Assembly (NCBI GenBank): GCA_945870545.1
Contig: CAMBTF010000114.1
Location: 1-6,109, forward strand
Direction: 5' to 3'
DNA length: 6,109 nucleotides
Origin: Akkermansia muciniphila
GTDB lineage: Bacteria; Verrucomicrobiota; Verrucomicrobiia; Verrucomicrobiales; Akkermansiaceae
Below the pieces are notes generated by a model. That model did no database searches and had not been told where the DNA came from. It was given only the letters and a program-made list of their open reading frames with translations. The position numbers and the translations under genes are program-made. Of the stretch, positions 1-4,080 are shown one piece after another; position 1 is the stretch's first letter, and each line of letters begins with the position of its first letter.

Positions 1-409
1 CGAGGATCTTCTTCGCCTTCGGTTCGAGTTGGTAGCCGTTGAGCGCGGTGAACTGATCCTGCGCCTTCGCGAACTCGGGTGTGCCGAGGTTTCCAGTGGC
101 CTCGCCCTCACGGATCGTCCGCAGCAAGCCGATCATTTCCGGGGTGATACCCATCGCGATCTCTAGGATGGTTTCATCGGTCGGCTCACCCGCCTCCTGC
201 GCGAGGTAGCCGGTGATGGCGTATTCGTCGCGGTCGATGGTGCCTTCGTCGGGCTGGTCCTCATCGAGGATCATACGGAAAAGCGTGGATTTCCCCGCGC
301 CGTTCGGTCCCACGAGGGCGACACGCTCGCCCCAGTTGATGGACATCTCCGCCTCGCGCAGCAAAGTCCGCCCGCCGAGGGTCTTGGTCAGTTTCTTAAT
401 GGTCAGCAC
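1..409 (-). CDS. ABC-F family ATPase, N-terminal part (cut by window edge)
   Basis: This is the start of an ABC-F protein, a soluble tandem ATPase with no membrane domain; known family members act on the ribosome (EttA, Uup, YbiT, or antibiotic-resistance types). Translating the minus strand from GTG at 409-407 gives VLTIKKLTKTLGGRTLL and then a perfect Walker A, GPNGAGKST, at residues 34-42. The Q-loop is at YLAQE (Q71). After it comes a helical insert, then FTALNGYQLEPKAKKIL, which matches the region before the first signature motif in this family. Only 136 codons are visible; the signature, Walker B, linker and second ATPase lie beyond base 1. No ATG, GTG or TTG lies upstream in frame for at least 80 bases, so GTG is the best start. 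There is no Shine-Dalgarno sequence, and a promoter-like -35/-10 pair ends six bases before the start. The subfamily cannot be decided from this part. Confidence 0.9.
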   Translation of the reverse strand, partial: MLTIKKLTKTLGGRTLLREAEMSINWGERVALVGPNGAGKSTLFRMILDEDQPDEGTIDRDEYAITGYLAQEAGEPTDETILEIAMGITPEMIGLLRTIREGEATGNLGTPEFAKAQDQFTALNGYQLEPKAKKIL

Positions 410-444
410 GCCGACGGGGTAAGAGAAGGCCGGGCGAATGTCAA
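410..444 (-). promoter_or_regulatory. Possible promoter of the ABC-F gene, leaderless geometry
   Basis: On the minus strand there is a perfect -35 hexamer TTGACA (444-439), a 17-base spacer, and a weak -10 TACCCC (421-416). Six bases then separate the -10 from the GTG start at 409. If used, transcription would begin at or next to the start codon, giving a leaderless mRNA, which would fit the missing ribosome binding site. The -10 is poor, so this rests mainly on the -35 match and the spacing. Confidence 0.35.
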
Positions 445-486
445 CATGGAGGGGGGAAACAAATCGGTTGAACGAGCTATCGACTT

Positions 487-675
487 GTGGAATCTTCAAA
501 TTCTATAAGTCCAGAGGGAAAAGTCCCGATCCGCAGGCGCGATGGCAGCTTGTTCTCCTTGGTTCCCGAAAAGAAGAGCACTTCCCCCTTCGACGTGCTT
601 GGCATCAGAACAGATGTCTCGACCCAACAGATCGTCGATACACTCCGCGCCGAACGCGCACGTCCCGGCCGTTGA
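487..675 (+). pseudogene. Short orphan antitoxin-like ORF (Phd/prevent-host-death C-terminal part)
   Basis: A 62-residue frame from GTG 487 to TGA 675. The stretch VPIRRRDGSLFSLVPEKK, followed by SPFDVLGIRTDVSTQQIVDT, resembles the second half of Phd/YefM-like antitoxins: a beta hairpin with an RRDG turn, then an SPFDVPGI-type linker and a short toxin-binding helix ending in RAERAR. The usual N-terminal part, about 15-20 residues that help form the DNA-binding dimer, is missing. The frame is closed by TGA at 469-471, only six codons upstream of the GTG. No toxin gene follows within the next 300 bases. I read it as the remnant of a lost toxin-antitoxin pair; a functional short antitoxin is possible. 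The opposite-strand frame over the same bases has no recognisable content. The family call is from memory of the motif. Confidence 0.45.
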
Positions 676-1002
676 GCCAGTAAACCCGAAAACCGAAATG
701 GAACCACGGATGGACACGGATTATGAAAGAGTGATGGAAACGATTTTCAAACCTGTTTGGTGTATCCTTAAATCCGTGAAAATCCGTTTAATTTGAGGAA
801 GAATTTGGAGGCGGTTCGTTCCTCCATGTTCGCTGCGCTTCGATTGTGGTCAAAATTCCAATGAATCCCCCTGCCACTTCGGAGTTCGGGTTTAGCGAAG
901 TTTGAGATGCTGAAAAGCTGAGATGCTGAGATGGGTTAGAGAGGCACAAGACCTTGAGATGCAAGACACAGGAGAAGAGGATACTACATGGAGCGTGGAA
1001 GG
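676..1002. other. Gene-free stretch between antitoxin remnant and vapC
   Basis: I find no convincing gene on either strand. It holds the inverted repeat at 706-787, a small 6-bp hairpin (TGGAGG at 806-811 with CCTCCA at 821-826, no T-tract), and a purine-rich stretch with scattered copies of TGAGATGC at 903-910, 919-926 and 955-962, plus TGAGATG at 927-933. The vapC gene ends at 1003, so its transcript runs leftward into this region; no clear terminator is visible. Confidence 0.6.
706..787. repeat. Imperfect inverted repeat with ACGGAT/ATCCGT arms
   Basis: The left arm (706-722) reads ACGGAT, three bases, CACGGATT. The right arm (771-787) is AATCCGTG, three bases, ATCCGT. The arms match at 14 of 17 positions, with all three mismatches in the central three bases, so each arm is two conserved blocks around a free spacer. 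The 48-base loop has no obvious code. This resembles a dispersed intergenic repeat with paired ATCCGTG blocks that I recall from planctomycete and verrucomicrobial genomes, but copy number cannot be judged from one window. Confidence 0.55.
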
Positions 1003-1407
1003 TTATGCCACCGGAGCTAGGATGGGCAATGTGGGGAAGTAAGTGCGGAGGTAGCCGCGGTCGAGGGCGGCTAGGCGGTCTGCCTGGACACTGGCGTGGG
1101 CGGCGATGAGGAAATCCGGGATGAGGTTGAGGCGTGGCCCGCCATGGCGCCGGTAGCGCAGGAAGATCTGGCCGGCGAGGTAAGCGGCCGCAGGGGTGAT
1201 GGGATCGTTGAAGACGTGGAGGAGATCCAGGTCTGCCTGAGCCGCTTCCACATCGGGATAGGCGATGGAAAACTCTGCAAAGGCGATGGGTGAAATGAGC
1301 AGTTCGCCTTCGCTGGCAGCAGTCTGGAGGCTATCCCGCCAAGCCTCCCAGCCCGGTTGCTTACGCGAAAGAAGAAGGAGGACGGAACTATCGAGGGCGG
1401 TGCGCAT
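1003..1407 (-). CDS. vapC: VapC-type PIN-domain ribonuclease toxin
   Basis: A 134-residue PIN-domain protein, the toxin of a type II toxin-antitoxin pair. VapC toxins are magnesium-dependent ribonucleases that cut tRNA or rRNA when the antitoxin is lost. The four acidic residues expected of the active site are present: D6 in MRTALDSSVLL, E45 in SPIAFAEF, D98 in LIPDFLIAAHA and D116 in LAALDRGY. Length is normal for the family. It lies 11 bases after vapB on the same strand, so the two form an operon in the usual antitoxin-first order. No Shine-Dalgarno sequence precedes the ATG at 1407, so it may rely on translation of vapB. The gene looks intact and likely active; the RNA target cannot be read from sequence. 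Confidence 0.9.
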   Translation of the reverse strand: MRTALDSSVLLLLSRKQPGWEAWRDSLQTAASEGELLISPIAFAEFSIAYPDVEAAQADLDLLHVFNDPITPAAAYLAGQIFLRYRRHGGPRLNLIPDFLIAAHASVQADRLAALDRGYLRTYFPTLPILAPVA

Positions 1408-1418
1408 GGCGGGATGAT

Positions 1419-1673
1419 TTAGAGTGATTCTGGGACAGGTAGCTCAACGGGGCCGCGCAGTTCATCCATGATTTCAAGCACGCTCATATTCCCCCATGGG
1501 TCACACGCGGTCTTCCCAAATTGCTCCCAAGCTTCGGCTGGAATGGTCTTGACGGCTTTGAGGAAGGGGGCTTTCTCATCAAATTCGAGAACGTCGCCAG
1601 GCTTGAGGTGGAGCCGATTGCGGACATGGACTGGAATGGTGATTTGACCTTTCGAAGTAAGGGTGGCTTGCAT
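1419..1673 (-). CDS. vapB: VapB-type antitoxin, AbrB/SpoVT (MazE-like) DNA-binding fold
   Basis: An 84-residue antitoxin paired with the PIN toxin that follows. Residues 1 to about 47 form a swapped-hairpin AbrB domain: the opening MQATLTSKGQITIPVHVRN and LKPGDVLEFDE are the classic family motifs, which bind DNA as a dimer. The rest, ending in SVLEIMDELRGPVELPVPE, is the flexible tail that would wrap the toxin and block its active site. The pair probably represses its own promoter, as known for related systems. The start at ATG 1673 is fixed by the conserved N-terminus. There is no Shine-Dalgarno sequence; a promoter-like pair ends seven bases upstream. Confidence 0.9.
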   Translation of the reverse strand: MQATLTSKGQITIPVHVRNRLHLKPGDVLEFDEKAPFLKAVKTIPAEAWEQFGKTACDPWGNMSVLEIMDELRGPVELPVPESL

Positions 1674-1709
1674 GAATCATTAGGTAAGCGATAAAAGTAA
1701 GAATTTCAA
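1672..1709 (-). promoter_or_regulatory. Possible vapBC promoter and operator
   Basis: On the minus strand a -35-like TTGAAA (1709-1704) is followed by a 17-base spacer and a weak -10 TACCTA (1686-1681). Seven bases then lead to the vapB ATG at 1673, so the transcript could be leaderless. A 9-base odd palindrome, ATGAATCAT (1672-1680, plus strand), sits between the -10 and the start codon, where an autoregulating AbrB-type antitoxin could bind. Both motifs are short and could be chance. Confidence 0.35.
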
Positions 1710-1743
1710 GAAGGATTCTGATGTAAGGGGAAAGTGAGATTCA

Positions 1744-1932
1744 TCAGACTTCGAGTTCGTGCCAGGCTTGGCGGGTGGCGATGGATTTTGCGGTCGGGGT
1801 GGAGAGGTATTCGGGATCCGGGGTAATCCCCACGCGCCGGAGATCCAGCCGGTCGGCGTCGAGGCAGACGGCGAGGGTGGGGTCGGATTGGGGCATACCG
1901 CCGTTGTGGATGCGGCAGGGGGAGTGGGGAAG
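1744..1932 (-). pseudogene. C-terminal remnant of a probable HD-type hydrolase
   Basis: On the minus strand the frame ending at TGA 1746-1744 carries SPCRIHNGG, then DPTLAVCLDADRLDL and RRVGITPDPEYLST. These resemble the end of a bacterial HD-domain protein family in which a C..H segment is followed by DPT(I/L)..C.DADRLDL.RVGI.P.P..L.T. The HD half, with its metal-binding histidines and aspartates, is absent; upstream the frame runs into tandem repeats (1937-1990) and then loses resemblance. An ATG at 1896 would allow a 50-residue product, but it would lack any catalytic part. I take it as a decayed gene. The motif match is from memory, so the family name is tentative; that this is a coding remnant is better supported than its exact identity. 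Confidence 0.5.
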
Positions 1933-1936
1933 AGAG

Positions 1937-1990
1937 ATTGGATATTGGATATTGGGGATTTTCAAGAGGTGGAAGAGGTGGAAGAGGCGG
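1937..1990. repeat. Two adjacent short tandem repeats (7-bp and 9-bp units)
   Basis: Bases 1937-1957 are ATTGGAT, ATTGGAT and ATTGGGG, a 7-bp period followed by a further ATT. Bases 1964-1990 are three 9-bp units, AAGAGGTGG twice and AAGAGGCGG once. A 7-bp unit shifts the reading frame with every gain or loss, and the tract sits exactly where the HD-like remnant stops being recognisable. On the minus strand the 9-bp repeat encodes alternating Leu-Phe-His. Confidence 0.75.
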
Positions 1991-2065
1991 ACGATCTCCG
2001 CGACGGATCGGCTCAGCGTGCGCGAGGTGGTGGTTTCCGTGCCAAGCCCGGAGATGTCGGATGCT

Positions 2066-2215
2066 TTCCATGACCCCACCCGAAGGCACGGCCCCCACGC
2101 CTCCCTGCAAGCGATGATCACCACCATGCACCGCGCCACCAACCGGGGCGCGGCCAATACGCGACGCTGGTTTGCCGAGGCCAATCAGGCACTCCGCGCT
2201 GGCGAAGCGGGATGA
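2066..2215 (+). pseudogene. Possible C-terminal scrap of an unidentified gene
   Basis: The plus-strand frame ending at TGA 2213-2215 has a stretch that reads like real protein: HASLQAMITTMHRATNRGA followed by NTRRWFAEANQALRAGEAG. It has an amphipathic helical look, few rare codons and mostly G or C at third positions. Upstream, the same frame passes through the tandem repeats and the reverse of the HD-like remnant, so the beginning is not genuine. I do not recognise the family. It could also be a chance open frame in GC-rich DNA; the opposite strand is open here too, but less protein-like. Confidence 0.25.
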
Positions 2216-2426
2216 TTTTTCGGGCGACAAGCAGGGCTGGCCGTGCCCTTTCGATGGGGTGATTTTGGTAAAAATAGGCGGAGTTACGCCCTCTAGCCCT
2301 TGTGTTCAAAGGGTTTCAGGAGGCGATTAAAAACTAGATTACCATCGCGGAAGCCTGTCGCCGGGCGCTGCGGAACGGTTCCGCGGGTCGGCGCGGTTCG
2401 TTAAAAATTAGCACATCCTGTAAGGC
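2216..2426. other. Intergenic region before the integrase-like gene
   Basis: No gene is supported here. An 11-base motif TTAAAAA(C/T)TAG occurs twice in the same orientation, at 2327-2337 and 2401-2411, 74 bases apart with one mismatch. A 15-base odd palindrome, GCGGAACGGTTCCGC, lies between them at 2370-2384. An open frame on the minus strand (2774-2334) crosses the region but has no recognisable protein features. Confidence 0.5.
2370..2411 (+). promoter_or_regulatory. Operator-like palindrome and possible promoter
   Basis: The palindrome GCGGAAC-G-GTTCCGC (2370-2384) has perfect 7-bp arms. Its last six bases, TTCCGC (2379-2384), lie 17 bases before TAAAAA (2402-2407), a spacing that would suit a weak -35/-10 pair. 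A palindrome covering the -35 is a common place for a repressor. The transcript would start about 13 bases before the ATG at 2427. Both hexamers are weak, so the palindrome is the firm part and the promoter is inference. Confidence 0.3.
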
Positions 2427-2666
2427 ATGACCACCGAAGTGACCCCTCCCCGCATCCGCCTCCACATACGCCGCAAACCCAACAACCCCAACCACCACCT
2501 CTGGAACAACAACGGTCGCTGGTGGATGTATTTCACCATCAGCCGCCCCGACGGCGCATCGGAGCGCAAGCGCGTTTCCCTGAAAACCGCCGACCTCGAC
2601 AAGGCGCGCGGCCGCCGTGATCGCATCATCGCCGACCTGCAAAACAAGGCGCATGTCTTCGTCTGA
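2427..2666 (+). CDS. Small protein resembling the arm-binding domain of tyrosine recombinases
   Basis: A 79-residue protein with a basic, asparagine-rich head (LHIRRKPNNPNHHLWNNNG, residues 12-30), then GRWWMYFTISRPDG (30-43), KRVSLKTADLDKARGRRD (48-65) and a final helix. A beta strand ending in aromatic residues, a PDG turn, a K-R-V-S-L-K-T strand and a DL..A..RRD helix are the layout of the AP2-like arm-type DNA-binding domain at the start of many phage and island integrases. The core-binding and catalytic domains, with the R-H-R-Y residues, are absent, and the stop at 2664-2666 is followed by no continuation in any frame before ddl. It is either a stand-alone DNA-binding protein, perhaps like an excisionase or regulator, or a truncated integrase. 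The whole frame looks coding. AAGG at 2422-2425 is too close to the ATG for a good ribosome site. Confidence 0.6.
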   Translation: MTTEVTPPRIRLHIRRKPNNPNHHLWNNNGRWWMYFTISRPDGASERKRVSLKTADLDKARGRRDRIIADLQNKAHVFV

Positions 2667-2678
2667 TCCGCTAATGCG

Positions 2679-2722
2679 CTTGGCTCTCTGGCGCTCCGCC
2701 AAGACACCGCTCAGTCTTGCGG
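2679..2722 (+). promoter_or_regulatory. Two competing hairpins in the ddl leader region
   Basis: CTTGGC (2679-2684) can pair with GCCAAG (2698-2703). CAAGAC (2700-2705) can instead pair with GTCTTG (2714-2719), extended by CCG (2696-2698) with CGG (2720-2722) around one bulged C. The two stems share 2698-2703, so only one can form at a time. There is no T-tract and no leader peptide that I can recognise, so an attenuator is only a possibility. Confidence 0.25.
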
Positions 2723-2797
2723 AAGTGAAAGCCCGGAGACGAATCTTTACAATCGCAGGGTGGATTGATATCACCCCAGCATCCTTCCTGAAGCCAC

Positions 2798-3712
2798 ATG
2801 CTATCCAACATCACAATCGCCGTTCTAATGGGCGGCCCAGGCTCCGAGCGGCAGGTCTCCCTAGCCTCCGGTAAGGCCGTCCTCAACGCTCTACTCTCCC
2901 TCGGCCTCGATGCCGTACCCGTCGATGTCACCGGCACCGACATCGACCTCCCAGCAGGCACCGGCCTCTGCTTCAACTTGATCCACGGCACCTTCGGCGA
3001 GGACGGGCAGCTACAGGAAATCCTTGATGCAAAAGGCATTCCCTACACCGGCGCGCGCGCTGCCTCCTCCCGCCGCGCCTTTGACAAAAGCCTCGCGAAA
3101 CAGGCTTTCCTCGCCGCAGAGGTCCCTACCCCCAAGGCCGAGGTCATCGACTGCACCCACGGACCCGCCCTACCCTCTTTCCCTGCTCCCTTCGTGGTGA
3201 AACCGCCGCGCGAGGGTTCCTCCGTAGGCATCGAGATCGTGAAAAACCAAGCCGAAGCCGAGGCTGCGATCGCGAAAGCCTCCCAACATTCCAAGGATCT
3301 CCTCATCGAGGAATTGATCTCCGGCCCCGAGCTCACCGTGCCCGTAATCGACGGGATCGCCTACCCCGTCGTCCACATCATCCCGCCCGAGGGTGTCTAT
3401 GACATGGCCACGAAATACCCATGGCTCTCCGGCAAAACCACCGGCTCCCAATACATCTGCCCCGCCGACCTCGATCTCGAAACCACCATGGCCGTGCAGG
3501 CCGCCGCCGTCGCCGCCCACAAAGCCCTCGGCATCGAGGTCTATTCCCGCGTCGATGTCATGCTCGGCCCCGACAACCGCCCCTACGTCCTCGAGGCCAA
3601 TACCATCCCCGGCATGACCGAGACCTCCCTCCTCCCCAAATCCGCCGCCGCCGCCGGCCTCCCCTTCCCCGAGCTTTGCCGTCTCATCGCGGAGATTTCT
3701 CTGAAAAGCTGA
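2798..3712 (+). CDS. ddl: D-alanine--D-alanine ligase
   Basis: Cytoplasmic ATP-grasp enzyme that joins two D-alanines using ATP, supplying the dipeptide for UDP-MurNAc-pentapeptide in peptidoglycan synthesis. At 304 residues it has the usual short-form length. Visible motifs: MGGPGSERQVSLASG (11-25, with E17 of the first D-Ala site), NLIHGTFGEDGQLQ (60-73), FVVKPPREGSSVGI (132-145, ATP-binding lysine and glycine/serine loop), LLIEELISGPELTV (168-181), R251 and D253 in SRVDVML, and LEANTIPGMTETSLLPK (265-281, metal-binding E266 and N268). K206-Y207 is at the omega-loop position where tyrosine favours D-Ala and phenylalanine favours D-lactate, so a normal D-Ala-D-Ala product is expected. The usual Gly before the catalytic Arg is Ser250. 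The ATG at 2798 suits the family start; no Shine-Dalgarno sequence is seen. No other mur genes adjoin it. Confidence 0.96.
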   Translation: MLSNITIAVLMGGPGSERQVSLASGKAVLNALLSLGLDAVPVDVTGTDIDLPAGTGLCFNLIHGTFGEDGQLQEILDAKGIPYTGARAASSRRAFDKSLAKQAFLAAEVPTPKAEVIDCTHGPALPSFPAPFVVKPPREGSSVGIEIVKNQAEAEAAIAKASQHSKDLLIEELISGPELTVPVIDGIAYPVVHIIPPEGVYDMATKYPWLSGKTTGSQYICPADLDLETTMAVQAAAVAAHKALGIEVYSRVDVMLGPDNRPYVLEANTIPGMTETSLLPKSAAAAGLPFPELCRLIAEISLKS

Positions 3713-3819
3713 AATCCCGCTGTATCCGTAAAGCCTATCGGAAATATCGGAAAAGCCTGGGTTTCTATTTACTCGTCTCTATCGGGCGGCATTCGGGCAC
3801 AAGCCCTTGCTCGCAGACC
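3713..3819. other. Convergent intergenic spacer after ddl
   Basis: No gene is seen. It contains a perfect 9-bp tandem duplication, TATCGGAAA at 3736-3744 and 3745-3753, flanked by AAAGCC at 3730-3735 and 3752-3757. A weak 4-bp hairpin, GGGC (3795-3798) with GCCC (3803-3806), follows. Confidence 0.5.
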
Positions 3820-3848
3820 AAAAAAAAAGAGCCTTTCGGCTCTCTTTT
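3820..3848. terminator. Bidirectional intrinsic terminator between ddl and tRNA-Tyr
   Basis: A perfect 6-bp stem, AGAGCC (3828-3833) with GGCTCT (3838-3843), closes a four-base loop. On the minus strand the loop is GAAA, a stable tetraloop, and the stem is followed by a run of T from nine A's at 3820-3828: a textbook terminator for tRNA-Tyr transcripts running left. On the plus strand the loop is TTTC and the stem is followed by C and TTTT (3845-3848), a weaker terminator for ddl. Confidence 0.85.
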
Positions 3849-3865
3849 CCTTTTAGAATAAAGGA

Positions 3866-3950
3866 TGGTGGGCAGGGCTGGATTCGAACCAGCGTACTCA
3901 ATGAGAGCAGATTTACAGTCTGCCGCCTTTAACCACTCGGCCACCTACCC
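3866..3950 (-). tRNA. tRNA-Tyr (anticodon GUA)
   Basis: The minus strand folds as a complete 85-base class II tRNA. The acceptor stem is GGGTAGG with CCTGCCC (one G-U pair). The D arm is GCCGAGTGGTTAAAGGC. The anticodon stem GCAGA/TCTGC holds loop CTGTAAA with GTA at 3916-3914. The 13-base variable arm TCTCATTGAGTAC has a CTC/GAG stem, as expected for bacterial tRNA-Tyr. The T arm is GCTGGTTCGAATCCAGC. The discriminator is A (3869) and the CCA end is encoded (3868-3866). It is followed by a strong terminator and appears to be a single-gene unit. Confidence 0.97.
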
Positions 3951-3973
3951 GGTGCCGCTTGCGCGGGGCGGGA

Positions 3974-4002
3974 TGTTTGGTTTTGCGGCGGGCGCCTGAC
4001 AA
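3974..4002 (-). promoter_or_regulatory. Possible promoter for tRNA-Tyr
   Basis: On the minus strand TTGTCA (4002-3997) matches five of six -35 bases. A 17-base spacer leads to CAAACA (3979-3974), a poor -10. The -10 ends 23 bases before the mature tRNA 5' end at 3950, a suitable leader length. The GC-rich spacer and weak -10 keep this tentative. The rest of the 3951-4080 gap shows nothing else I can name apart from the short palindrome CCTATAGG near 4050. Confidence 0.35.
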
Positions 4003-4080
4003 GTAAAAAAAGGGCGGGGCGGAGTTTTTTCAGACCGCGGATCGTGCCCTATAGGTTCGACACACCGCGAGGCGGATGAA

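Noticed and set aside
438..683. 81-residue plus-strand frame overlapping the antitoxin-like ORF
   Set aside because: Its product shows no family features, while the frame from 487 does. A frameshift joining its start to the antitoxin frame was considered but cannot be shown.
806..826. 6-bp hairpin TGGAGG/CCTCCA as a terminator for vapBC
   Set aside because: It has no T-tract on either strand and lies nearly 180 bases past the vapC stop.
1706..2230. 174-residue minus-strand frame rich in proline, histidine and arginine
   Set aside because: Its composition is that of an out-of-frame read; the HD-like motif is in a different frame.
2334..2774. 146-residue minus-strand frame
   Set aside because: It covers the complement of the integrase-like gene, whose plus-strand motifs are more convincing; the minus product is low in recognisable structure.
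2798..3712. D-Ala-D-lactate (vancomycin-resistance type) ligase
   Set aside because: The omega-loop position keeps K206-Y207, which fits ordinary D-Ala-D-Ala ligases, and no van genes are nearby.
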